DNA from: Mesostigma viride
Taxonomy: Eukaryota; Streptophyta; Mesostigmatophyceae; Mesostigmatales; Mesostigmataceae
DNA length: 40,532 bases
Reading direction: 5' to 3'
NCBI GenBank assembly: GCA_009746045.1
Contig: RPFO01000571.1
Span: 1-40,532 of the forward strand
Shown here: piece after piece, positions 33,238 to 40,532 of the stretch
Layout: the number at the start of each line of letters is the position of its first letter
How positions within the stretch are numbered: position 1 is the first letter of the stretch
The notes under the pieces: model-generated
The model's database searches: none
Told to the model about the DNA's origin: nothing
What the model saw: the letters and a program-made list of their open reading frames with translations, nothing else
Made by a program: the position numbers and the translations under genes

Positions 33238-34084
33238 ATGGATTGCACGGAGGATTGTCGCCACGTGCAGGTGGCGTCCGACGATCTCCAATGTCACGTT
33301 TGCATGTGCGTGTTGAACGATCCGGTGGTCATCGAGTGCCGCACGAGGGTGGAGGGCGGTAAGTGCGAGGCGATCCTCTGCAACAAGCCGTGTTCGAGGG
33401 AGCTGATCTCGAAACAGAAACGGCGCGGGGCGTGGTCGCCGCCGTCACGGGCAAGTGCATCCTGTGTCGCGCCCCGTGGCACCGGTACCGCGTGCAGCAC
33501 CTCGTGACGCTGGGCCGGATCACGTCGCTGTCAAGCGCAAGTGCGCCAACTTCGAGCGCGGGTGCGAGTTCCAGGGGAGCGTGGAGGAGGTCACGCAGCA
33601 CAGGAAGGACGGAGGGTGTCCCCACGAGCGTCTGGAATGTCCGAATCGCGTGCACGGGTGTTCCGAGTCGGTGTTGCGGAAAGATGTAGGCAAGCATCGC
33701 GTCGAGTGCGCCTTTTTTCCGTGTCGTTTCTTCCTGAACGGCGACGGGTGCACCCACGTGGCGCGATTGTCGGAGATCCCTCTCCACGAGTCGATCTGCC
33801 CGTTCTCGTCGACGCAGTGTCGCATGCTCGTGAACAGCGCCCGTCTGCACGGGATCTGGGCGTCGGGCAACGACAACAATTGTCTCCGCTGGGAGCGGTG
33901 CGAGGCGGGGCAGGAGTACGTGAACCTCCCGGACCCGGACGAGGAGTCGGAGGGCGACGAGGGCGACGACGACGACGGGGGCGGGGACGGGGAGGACGAG
34001 TCGATCGACGAGGAGGCGGAATCGGGGATGCGGGGTTCGATGGGGCGTTCGTTCATCTCCATCGAAAACGTTTCCCTTCGCTGA
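33238..34084 (+). CDS. RING finger and TRAF-type zinc-finger protein (two frameshifts)
   Basis: Frames join at the four-G run 33427-33430 and at 33515-33516, each by one missing base, giving about 282 residues. The N-terminus has RING-type cysteines: Cys19-x2-Cys22, Cys34, Cys43, Cys48, Cys52, and after the first break CILCRAPW. Downstream, CANFERGCEFQG, GCPHERLECPNRVHGCSE, VGKHRVECAFFPC and CTHV are the Cys/His pattern of TRAF-type zinc fingers. The C-terminus is very acidic (Glu/Asp-rich). RING plus TRAF-type fingers suggest an E3 ubiquitin ligase or an adaptor acting on host ubiquitin pathways. Exact zinc ligand assignment needs a corrected sequence. Confidence 0.68.
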
Positions 34085-34095
34085 CCGACACGGCG

Positions 34096-35109
34096 ATGGA
34101 CTCTTTCGAGGCCTGGAGCTGCATCGCGGAACGCATGGACCAGTCGAGTCTGGCCAATGTCGAGACGGCGTTCGGGGTCGAGTGCGATCCCGGCGCGGCG
34201 GTCCGCAAGGAGCGGGACATGCGGTACGAGTTCGTCTACACGGAATGCGAGGAGGACACGGAGCGCATCCGGTCCATGCTGATCGAGCGCCAGTCGTTGC
34301 GATACGCCCTGGAACGCTACTTCGACGTGTTCTCGGAAGTGGTCCGGGCGCACAAGGGGCGAGGGGACGACATCACGGACCTGTTCGTCCACTCGCTGCT
34401 GCAGCCCGACCAGGTGGCCATGTTCACCGAGGACCACTACCTGGCGGCTCGCATGTTGCTTCCCTTGTCGATGGAACCGAGGGCGGAGTGCAAACCGCTG
34501 GCGCCGCTCACGCGGATCGCGGACATGGTCGATCGTCTCGAGTCTCAGCGCGTGGCGCATTCTCTCTCATGGATATTCTTGGACGCGTTGGGATTGGAGG
34601 AGGGTTCGTTCGTGTTGATGATGCTGACGCTCGGCACCCGCCGTCCGATGCAGCAAGGGAAGTACTGTTTTCCTGCGCTGCACCCGCTCATTGTGCTCGC
34701 GACGGAGTGCTGGGACCGGCATTCGGACGGTCGCACGCGGATCGCCGAGCTCGTATCGCGCGGCCGGGCGGCCGTCGAGAGCAGACGCACGAAGAGCTGT
34801 AACTTGGAGATGGCCCGTCGCATGTTGCGCAAGTACCCCCTTCACTTTGTTGCGCGGCGCTCGGGCTACTTGGATTACAACGGCATCCGCACGGGCGACT
34901 TTGCGACCTTCGAGGAGTGGAGGGAGGAGGCGCGCAAGATGTTCGAGAGCTGCATCGGCGCGTACGAATCCAACTTGCGGAAGGTCCGCGACGCGATGAC
35001 GCGTCAGACCTCGGCGAAGATGGCGAACGCGTCCATGACCTTCGAGAAGGAGGTGTGGACGACGGTGCTGATTTTCAAGAGACCCACGTGTTGTCACGCG
35101 TTTCGCTGA
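34096..35109 (+). CDS. Hypothetical helical protein
   Basis: This encodes 337 residues, starting at ATG 34096, 11 bases after the preceding stop. The product is mostly helical and charged (FVYTECEEDTERIRSMLIERQSL trimmed, RYALERYFDVFSEVVRAHKG), with a hydrophobic stretch near residue 160 (FLDALGLEEGSFVLMMLTLG) that is probably core rather than membrane. The N-terminal DSFEAWSCIAERMDQSSLANV could hint at an F-box-like helix, which is common in large DNA virus accessory proteins, but the match is weak. The 3' end overlaps the convergent gene by 35 bases. No function can be assigned. Confidence 0.6.
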   Translation: MDSFEAWSCIAERMDQSSLANVETAFGVECDPGAAVRKERDMRYEFVYTECEEDTERIRSMLIERQSLRYALERYFDVFSEVVRAHKGRGDDITDLFVHSLLQPDQVAMFTEDHYLAARMLLPLSMEPRAECKPLAPLTRIADMVDRLESQRVAHSLSWIFLDALGLEEGSFVLMMLTLGTRRPMQQGKYCFPALHPLIVLATECWDRHSDGRTRIAELVSRGRAAVESRRTKSCNLEMARRMLRKYPLHFVARRSGYLDYNGIRTGDFATFEEWREEARKMFESCIGAYESNLRKVRDAMTRQTSAKMANASMTFEKEVWTTVLIFKRPTCCHAFR

Positions 35110-35398
35110 TCGAAGGTCGTTTGTCCGTCAGGACGGACGCTTTTCCGACGTCGGTCGCTAGAAACGATTCTAGTTCGATGCCCTTGCCCGGGACGAGGAT
35201 GGATACTAGGAAGTACACGGCGGTGGCCAATGCCGACATGTCCACTCGTTCCGACGCGACGTACGCGATCGAGAAGACCGTCAGGGCCTTGAACCACGTG
35301 TCGCTCGGGTTGAAATCTTCTAGCAGGACGTACCCCCCCATGACGCTAAAGATAGAACAGATGGACGTCAGTGCGCTCTTGGCGACGTCACGATCCAT
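35075..35398 (-). CDS. Three-pass small membrane protein
   Basis: This encodes 107 residues with hydrophobic segments at about 8-25 (ALTSICSIFSVMGGYVLL), 36-48 (FKALTVFSIAYVA) and 55-70 (SALATAVYFLVSILV), then a polar C-terminal tail of about 35 residues. It starts at 35398 in the divergent gap before the D5-like helicase gene and ends inside the convergent gene's last codons. It has AT-richer DNA than its neighbours. Family not recognised; a virion membrane component is possible. Confidence 0.6.
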   Translation of the reverse strand: MDRDVAKSALTSICSIFSVMGGYVLLEDFNPSDTWFKALTVFSIAYVASERVDMSALATAVYFLVSILVPGKGIELESFLATDVGKASVLTDKRPSISETRDNTWVS

Positions 35399-35506
35399 GT
35401 CGGTTGTACAGTCATATCCACGATAATAATCGAATCATGTCGTGTCGTCGCGATCCGACGGCTCGTTTTCATTCTCAGATTTTTGTGGGTCTATATCATA
35501 CCCGTC

Positions 35507-37709
35507 ATGACCAAAAAGGCTCGCTCGCGGTCCGAGGCCACTGTGGGAGGGGCGTTCATCATGGCGGAACGCCCCGCGAAGAGGAGCCGGTTGGTCGACG
35601 ACGAGGCGGGGGCCTGCAGCAGCGACGAGGAGCAGGAGGATGCGGAGGAGCGAGGGGGGGAGGAGGGCGAGGCCGACGAAGACGTTTGTCCGGCTCCGGC
35701 GAGTCAGATGACCGGGGAGGACGCGGCGGGACCGACGCCCATCCCCGAGGACGACCGCATCGAATTCCGCAAGGAGATCGGGGGCAACCCTGACGTCCTC
35801 GGGTTCGTGTCGCAGCTGAAGTCGGCGAGCAACGACCGCATCATGGACATCGCGGCGTTGGCGGAGGCGGCCGTGCGAACGCCTCCATGGGCGACATCAT
35901 GGCCGACGTCTTCCACCTGGCGTCTCGCGAGGCGCACGCGGACCCGATCTCTCTCCTGGCCGCGTGTCTGTCTCGCATCGACGCCCCGGGCGCCGTGGAC
36001 CTGTACGCGAACGTGGACACGCGGTACGTCCGCGCGCTGTCCCGCGTGCTGGCGATCTGCGGACAGGCGGAGGACCGGGGGATGGTGGAACTCAAGCCGG
36101 CGATCCAGACGTGCATCTGGCGGCTGTACACGACCGTGGAGACGGCGTCGTGCGCGATGAAGAGCCGGATGTCGGCCAAGGAGCTGGGATCGCTCCCCGA
36201 ACTCATCGCGAAGGCGCTGGCGCTGCCCACGAAATTGGACAACTTTCAATCGCTGATCATCCTGCTGACCACGCGATGGGTCGTCCAGAAGCTGCGGAGA
36301 GGCGAGGGCGACGACGACAGCGTGTACAAGTGCCAGCGCACGCCCGAGGGGCACGACACGCACTACTGGACCAAGTGGTGCACGCTGTCCGAGTGGGTGT
36401 CGGAGGAGTGCGATTTCCCGCGCACATCGGCGTGGGGACTCGGGTCCAAAGACGGCGCGCGCAAGCGGATCACGGAGTGGATCGCGGACGGGTCCAAACG
36501 CAACAGTTTCGCGTTCCAGATCCGTCCCCGCGACCGCCACGTGTTCGCGTTCCGGAACGGGATCTACAAGTGCGACACGGACCAGTGGTTCCCGTACCCT
36601 GCGACGGACCTGCCGGACGACGTGGGCGCGGTGCGGTACTTCGAGAACATCGACATGGACGAGTCGCTGTTCGAGCCCGGGCGGTTCAAGGGCGACTTCG
36701 ACGAGGGGAGTGGATGGACATCGAGACGGACGCCGTGAAGAAGATCCTGGACGACCAGGACTACCCGGACAACGTGCAGCGGCCGTTCTGGGCGCTGGCG
36801 GTGGGCCGCATGCTGTACTACCTCCGCGAGTCGGACAAGTTTGAGTGCATGGTCTTCCTCAAGGGGATCGCCGGGTCCGGCAAGTCGACGCTCGTCCGCA
36901 TCATGGACTTCATCTACGGTCGCGAGGCGGGCGTGCTGTCGAACACGATCGAGCCGATGTTCGGCCTGTCGCAGCTCAAGGACAAGCTGGTCGTGTACAG
37001 TTACGAGCTGAATGACAAGTTCAACCTGGCGCAGTCGGACTGGCTGTCGCTCGTGAGTGGGGAGTGCATGAACCTGCCGGCAAGCACAAGGACGCGGCCG
37101 TCAAGCCGTGGACCGCGCCCTTCATCGCGCGGGCAACCGCATGTTCGCGTCGGGGGACAACGCGGGCCAGGTGGCGCGTCGAGTCATCCTGTTCCCGTTC
37201 GACAACAAGCCCCGCGGGAAGGCGGACGTGAATCTGGACGACAAGATCTCGTCGAACATCGCAGGGTGATCGTCAAGGGGAACCGCGCGTACCAGGCGCT
37301 CGTGCGGAAGGTGGGGACGGACCAGCTGATCGAGCACCTTCCGGAGTGGTTCGCGGATTGCCAGCGCCGGGCGCAGGAGGCGTCCAACCCGCTGTACACG
37401 TTCCTCAACCACGTGTCGTGGGTGGAGGTGGACGTCGAACACAACTACTGCCCCTGGGAGGAGTTCCAGAAGCGGTTCCTCGACTGGAACCGCCAGCGCG
37501 ACCCGCGCTCGCGGATCGTCTTCGAGGAGGATTTCTACAACCACGTGTTCAAGGATTTCAAGCTCAAACTCGTGTTCGAGAAGGTGTGGAAGGTGTACCC
37601 GGTGGACCAGGACCCGGCGAACGGCCGCGTCCAGAAGAAGAAGGCGTTCTACCTGTACGGCGTGGACTTCGAGAACGACAACGCGTCCGAGCCTCCCGCC
37701 GACGTCTGA
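35507..37709 (+). CDS. D5-like superfamily 3 helicase / primase-helicase (five frameshifts)
   Basis: One gene of about 735 residues is split across frames by five single missing bases near 35878, 36705-36708, 37077-37081, 37131-37133 and 37262. The C-terminal half is a superfamily 3 AAA+ helicase: Walker A GIAGSGKST (36862-36888), Walker B-like LVVYSYELN (36988-37014), and downstream an NRMFASGDNAGQVARR segment that carries the usual Asn and Arg of motif C and the Arg finger region. The preceding region (VSEECDFPRTS, RPRDRHVFAFRNGIYKCD) fits the D5_N-type domain. The N-terminus is acidic and disordered (about 80 residues), and I see no clear archaeo-eukaryotic primase domain before the helicase, so this may be a helicase-only version. 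D5-type enzymes unwind DNA at the viral replication fork. The start at 35507 has CTATATCATAC 6 bases upstream. Confidence 0.82.
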
Positions 37710-37729
37710 TTTTTTCGTGTTTGTCTGCT

Positions 37730-37736
37730 AGTATAC
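37730..37736 (+). promoter_or_regulatory. TATA-like promoter element AGTATAC
   Basis: This is the clearest copy of the element, two bases before the ATG at 37739 and 20 bases after the D5-like gene stop. So close to the start, it implies a very short 5' leader. Confidence 0.45.
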
Positions 37737-37738
37737 CT

Positions 37739-38032
37739 ATGACGTCCGTGTTGGTCGCGCATCCTCATTGGTCACGCCCCCGGCTGGCGTACGCCCCCAA
37801 GGCGCCCGTGTACCCCCCTCCCGTCGGCGAGTGGGGCGGCGTGAACGCGTGGGAGCCGGCGGGGGCCACGCGAGGGGCGTGCGAGTACGCGAACCAGGCC
37901 TTTTGTAGGGTAGGCGTTCCGAGACAGACGCCGGAAGGGATGCTCGAGGTGGCCAATTCCGTTCTCCTGGGATTCCTCCTCCTTTGGATGATCGAGATCG
38001 CCGTGCGGTCCTCACCGTCCGCCCTTGGCTAG
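37739..38032 (+). CDS. Small protein with C-terminal membrane segment
   Basis: This encodes 97 residues, start fixed by AGTATAC just upstream; the longer open frame upstream is antisense-type noise overlapping the helicase gene. The first about 70 residues are Pro/Gly/Ala-rich with aromatic residues (HPHWSRPRLAYAPKAPVYPP, GEWGGVNAWEP) and two Cys. Residues about 72-90 (VANSVLLGFLLLWMIEIAV) form a C-terminal membrane anchor. It could be a tail-anchored virion membrane protein. The last 21 bases overlap the convergent gene. Family not recognised. Confidence 0.6.
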   Translation: MTSVLVAHPHWSRPRLAYAPKAPVYPPPVGEWGGVNAWEPAGATRGACEYANQAFCRVGVPRQTPEGMLEVANSVLLGFLLLWMIEIAVRSSPSALG

Positions 38033-38410
38033 CTGGAACCGGACGCGCCGAGTCGCGTCGATGGCCGCCTGGGTCGGAGCGGCGATGGGGCCCGTAGTGG
38101 TAGAAGTAGGTTTCTTCTTTTGTTTGGTGGGACCCCACTCGATGTATAAATGATTTTGACCAACCAATTTCACGCGAAACCCTTTGCGCACGAGATTCTT
38201 TCCCACTTTTCTCACCACATGATCGACATCATAGATGGGGAGGCCGAACTGATAGGTGGGCACGGTGTAGAGGAGGGACGTCTGGCCCTGCGACGACGCG
38301 GAACGGATGCACGTCTCTAGCGCCTTCGATATCTTGTGCTCGACCATCCGCTTCCCCGCTTGCGACGCTTTCACGAGATCGTACGCGGACGACGCGGTAA
38401 ATCTCTCCAT
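38012..38410 (-). CDS. Conserved NCLDV-type protein (VPxYxxGxPxYD ... LYIxW family)
   Basis: This encodes 132 residues. The core reads LLYTVPTYQFGLPIYDVDHV, then GFRVKLVGQNHLYIEW, the signature of a small protein shared by many large DNA viruses (a VP-x-F-x-x-G-x-P-x-YD segment followed by GFxV and NxLYIxW). The preceding helix has a basic face (KASQAGKRMVEHKISKALETC). A Lys-rich, Thr/Pro-rich C-terminal tail follows. Homologues I recall are structural or unknown; virion association is inference. The start at 38410 lies in the short divergent gap shared with the gene at 38445, which holds CTATTTATG and ACTATAC. Confidence 0.6.
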   Translation of the reverse strand: MERFTASSAYDLVKASQAGKRMVEHKISKALETCIRSASSQGQTSLLYTVPTYQFGLPIYDVDHVVRKVGKNLVRKGFRVKLVGQNHLYIEWGPTKQKKKPTSTTTGPIAAPTQAAIDATRRVRFQLAKGGR

Positions 38411-38444
38411 CTATTTATGTCGATACTATACGCGCGGAAAAGTG

Positions 38445-38942
38445 ATGGCGGATACGTCGAACGCCGTGTTGTTGCCGCGCGGCGGACCGGGCCTCTTGAT
38501 CGTGAGCGTCCCGGTCGAATACTCGTTCGCGCGGATTCGCGAAGTGTTGCAAGATCCCGTGTTGTACGACATCCTGAGTCCGCCGGGACTGCCGTACCGC
38601 GGCCGGTCGGTGGGCGTGTACTTTTCGGGCGACTCGCGCACCGACTTCAACTACACGGCCTCGCTCATGCTGGCCGAGGACGTGGAAAAGGACGTGCTGC
38701 TACTGAAGACGTTCGACGACGACGAGCACGCGACCAAGACGATCCCGTTCACGTCGGACGACATCGCGAGCTTGCTCAAGTTTCCAAAGAACATGTGGAC
38801 AAACGCGTTGTGCGGTCGATTAGATTATAATGCAATACGTCCCGCCCGTTGTCGGGTGTGTAATTTACCGTACGGACTTCTCCCTACGGGCGAAGACGCG
38901 TGTGCGTGCGTCGCCACGTCCGGCGGTCGAGAGGTGGTTTAG
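38445..38942 (+). CDS. Hypothetical protein with C-terminal Cys cluster
   Basis: This encodes 165 residues, start at ATG 38445 with ACTATAC at 38425-38431. The first about 130 residues alternate strands and helices (GPGLLIVSVPVEYSFARIRE, DVEKDVLLLKTFDDDEHATK, FTSDDIASLLKFPKNMW). The C-terminus has CRVCNLPYG ... DACACVAT, four cysteines in two pairs that could bind zinc. The longer open frame upstream overlaps the divergent gene. Stop codons of this gene and the convergent DUF3592-like gene overlap. Family not recognised. Confidence 0.6.
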   Translation: MADTSNAVLLPRGGPGLLIVSVPVEYSFARIREVLQDPVLYDILSPPGLPYRGRSVGVYFSGDSRTDFNYTASLMLAEDVEKDVLLLKTFDDDEHATKTIPFTSDDIASLLKFPKNMWTNALCGRLDYNAIRPARCRVCNLPYGLLPTGEDACACVATSGGREVV

Positions 38943-39546
38943 AATAAGGCCTGCACGCCGCCGAACGTCTGCGCGGCCTTGTTATTCCTCAACAAGATCA
39001 TCACGACGCTACCTATCAAAAACACGAGCCCACGCCGGCCATGCCGAGGCTGAGGTACTTCGCGAAGGGACCCACGCAGCATTGACGGAGGGTCCCGACG
39101 GGATCCGCGGGCTCCCATTCGACCTTCACCTCGTCTCCCGCCTTCGCCTGCTTCTCGCCCTCGACGAACATCTTGGCGCCGTGCTCCTTCCCTTCGTGCG
39201 TGAACACGACGTCGACGAGACACCTCCACGTCTTGATCGTACTCGTGGAGGACGTCGTGGTGGTCGTGGACTGCCCCCCGGTCCACGTGCCCTTCGTGCG
39301 GCTGTTGTTGCTCGTGACCGTCTTCACGACCTCCTCGCACTTCAGCTTCGGGTTCTCGGACTTGTCCGCCGCGTCGGCCTTGTGGACGAGCGTGACGCGC
39401 GCGGTGCCCTGGACGTACTTCTTCCTCCGGAGGAAGAGCACCGTGCCCCCCGCCAGGAGCGCGGTGCCGACCACGATCCCGAGGACCGACGACCCGATCA
39501 TCGCGACCTTGCCGATCGTCTGTACAGATCCCACGAGCGAATCCAT
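38939..39546 (-). CDS. DUF3592-like membrane protein (one frameshift)
   Basis: The ATG at 39546 has CGTATAG on the minus strand one base upstream. A missing base in the three-C run (plus strand 39029-39031) moves the frame for the last about 30 residues, giving about 202 residues. Two hydrophobic segments are near the N-terminus (about 11-34, VAMIGSSVLGIVVGTALLAGGTVLFL) and at the C-terminal end (GLVFLIGSVVMILL, read after the break). The domain between them has the layout of DUF3592 proteins: GTARVTLVHK, a Cys, WRCLVDVVFTHEGKEHGAKM, then GDEVKVEWEPADPVG (the usual GxxVxVxYdPxdP motif). Likely a membrane protein of the virion or factory; function unknown. Confidence 0.65.
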
Positions 39547-39572
39547 GCTATACGAAATAGGAGACGAAAAAA

Positions 39573-40345
39573 TTACGCGGCCGCGGCGTCCGGGAGGTGT
39601 TCGACCACCTCGAACGTCGGCTGCCCGCCCTCGAGCACGATCTCGGTCGGTACGGCGCCTTCCTGCACGGGCCCTGCCTCGCCCTTGGCGCCGGCTCTTT
39701 GCTGGCCCGGATGCGGTCCTGGTTAAACTCCTTCGACTTGAGCCGGTCCTCGTGGTACTTCCCCATGATCCTGTCGAGCCGCTCGTCGGTGTATCGGTGC
39801 TTGACGCCGGCACGGATGTCGTCCGGCAGCGGGAGGACGATCCAATTGTACATGGACACGACGAAGATGTCGAAGTCGGGGTCCGCCTTCATGATCTCCT
39901 CGGCGTGTTTCTCGGCCTCGGCCATGTCGTCGAACGACCCGCGGAGTTTGAGCGCCAAGTGGTCCGAGCGCGGGGGCACGACCACACTGACGACCGCGAA
40001 CTTTTGTCCCTTGACGTGGATGGACTCGGGGTCCTCCTTCGCCTCGACCTTCCGCCTGGGGACCGGCGGGATCTCGCCCTCCTCGAGCTCCTCGGCCGTG
40101 GCGGCGGCGGCCGACTTGGACGGGGCGGAGGAGACGGGCAGAGTCAGGTCGGGTTCGATGACCAGACGCTTGGATTCTTCGGACGAGGGGACGGGCTCTT
40201 CCGCCGCGACGGGCGGGGGCGGCGCGGACTCCTCGCCGCGATCGGGCATCACGCCGGTCGCCTGGAACCGCGCGTGTTCCTCCTCGGAGAGGATGATGGG
40301 AGCGCCGACCGAGACGTTCATGAACTTACCGTTGTTCGATGCCAT
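39573..40345 (-). CDS. Conserved NCLDV-type protein, DUF5832-like (one frameshift)
   Basis: The start is at 40345. One missing base near 39691-39696 shifts the last about 40 codons, so the stop is at 39573, giving about 257 residues; read without this, the frame ends in an Arg-rich tail. The first about 95 residues are disordered (Pro, Glu, Ser). The conserved core reads KFAVVSVVVPPRSDHLALKLRGSFDD (trimmed), ADPDFDIFVVSMYNWIVLPLPDD, YTDERLDRIMGKY and KSKEFNQDRI: a pattern seen in a widespread family of large DNA viruses known as DUF5832. Its function is unknown; proteins of this type have been linked to virions in related viruses, but I cannot confirm this. An A-run (40371-40378 on the complementary strand) precedes the start. 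Confidence 0.68.
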
Positions 40346-40527
40346 CGGGATGGTTCTCGTACGGGGCGGCGTTTTTTTTGAAGCCCCATGGAACGCGCCC
40401 GACGGACCCTTCGCTGACCGGCGGGCGCGTCGTGCCATTCCTCCGCTTCGTCGTCCGACTTGTCCACGGCGTCGTGGTATCCGTCCGTCCCCTTGTACTC
40501 CATATTGTCGAACCTGTCCTTGGCCAT
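40318..40527 (-). CDS. Small charged hypothetical protein
   Basis: This encodes 69 residues from the ATG at 40527 near the window edge. The N-terminal half is acidic and polar (MAKDRFDNMEYKGTDGYHDA, VDKSDDEAEEW) and the C-terminal half strongly basic (RRVRRARSMG, KKRRPVREP). Its end overlaps the start of the DUF5832-like gene by 28 bases in another frame, which suggests either a real short overlap or a further frame error. Nothing resembles a known family. Confidence 0.4.
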   Translation of the reverse strand: MAKDRFDNMEYKGTDGYHDAVDKSDDEAEEWHDAPAGQRRVRRARSMGLQKKRRPVREPSRWHRTTVSS

Positions 40528-40532
40528 GCCGT

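Noticed and set aside
37346-37738. Upstream part of the open frame that contains the small tail-anchored protein
   Set aside because: This segment overlaps the helicase gene in another frame; AGTATAC right before 37739 marks the true start.

Overview
The window looks like a piece of a large eukaryotic DNA virus genome (Nucleocytoviricota), most likely from a virus of algae or other protists. The DNA is GC-rich. Genes are packed on both strands with gaps of a few to about 100 bases, there are no visible introns, rRNAs or tRNAs, and many genes end tail-to-tail with overlapping stops. Hallmark-type genes support this: a D5-like superfamily 3 helicase, a VLTF-2-like late transcription factor with an FCS-type zinc finger, a phage gp2.5-like single-stranded DNA-binding protein, a KilA-N protein, a NifS-like cysteine desulfurase and several small conserved families typical of these viruses. 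I cannot place it in a family: no capsid, polymerase or packaging ATPase lies in the window.

Layout. 1-1.4 kb: small membrane and cysteine-rich proteins. 1.5-5.1 kb: one giant coiled-coil protein. 5.0-7.1 kb: NifS-like enzyme and an unknown protein. 7.1-16.4 kb: an unusual accessory block with two ADP-ribosyltransferase-like paralogues in opposite orientation around a tandem pair of Spartan/SprT-like metalloproteases, interleaved with four small proteins, most of them membrane proteins. 16.4-19.3 kb: a KilA-N gene, a decayed duplication of its 3' flank, and a 619-base foldback (MITE-like) element in the largest gene-free stretch. 19.3-29.2 kb: late transcription factor, membrane proteins, GNAT-like protein, and large helical proteins with basic tails. 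29.3-40.5 kb: SSB, a third SprT-like protease, a nuclease-like protein, RING/TRAF zinc-finger protein, D5-like helicase and small conserved virion-type proteins.

About 21 genes or gene segments are interrupted by single-base frameshifts. Every one I could resolve is a missing base, mostly in a short homopolymer, and every affected gene gives a whole number of codons once these are counted. This is the signature of uncorrected deletion errors in the assembly rather than true gene decay, so I describe each interrupted gene as one gene and mark the break.

A recurring TATA-like element (AGTATAC, AGTTATAC, AGAGTATAYGG and close variants) lies a few to about 20 bases upstream of many start codons on both strands. 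I used it to choose starts. Several AT-richer genes or gene halves (coiled-coil protein, protease pair, second transferase, the 21.6-22.9 kb gene, and the C-terminal halves of the 24.7 and 26.4 kb genes) stand out from the GC-rich background.
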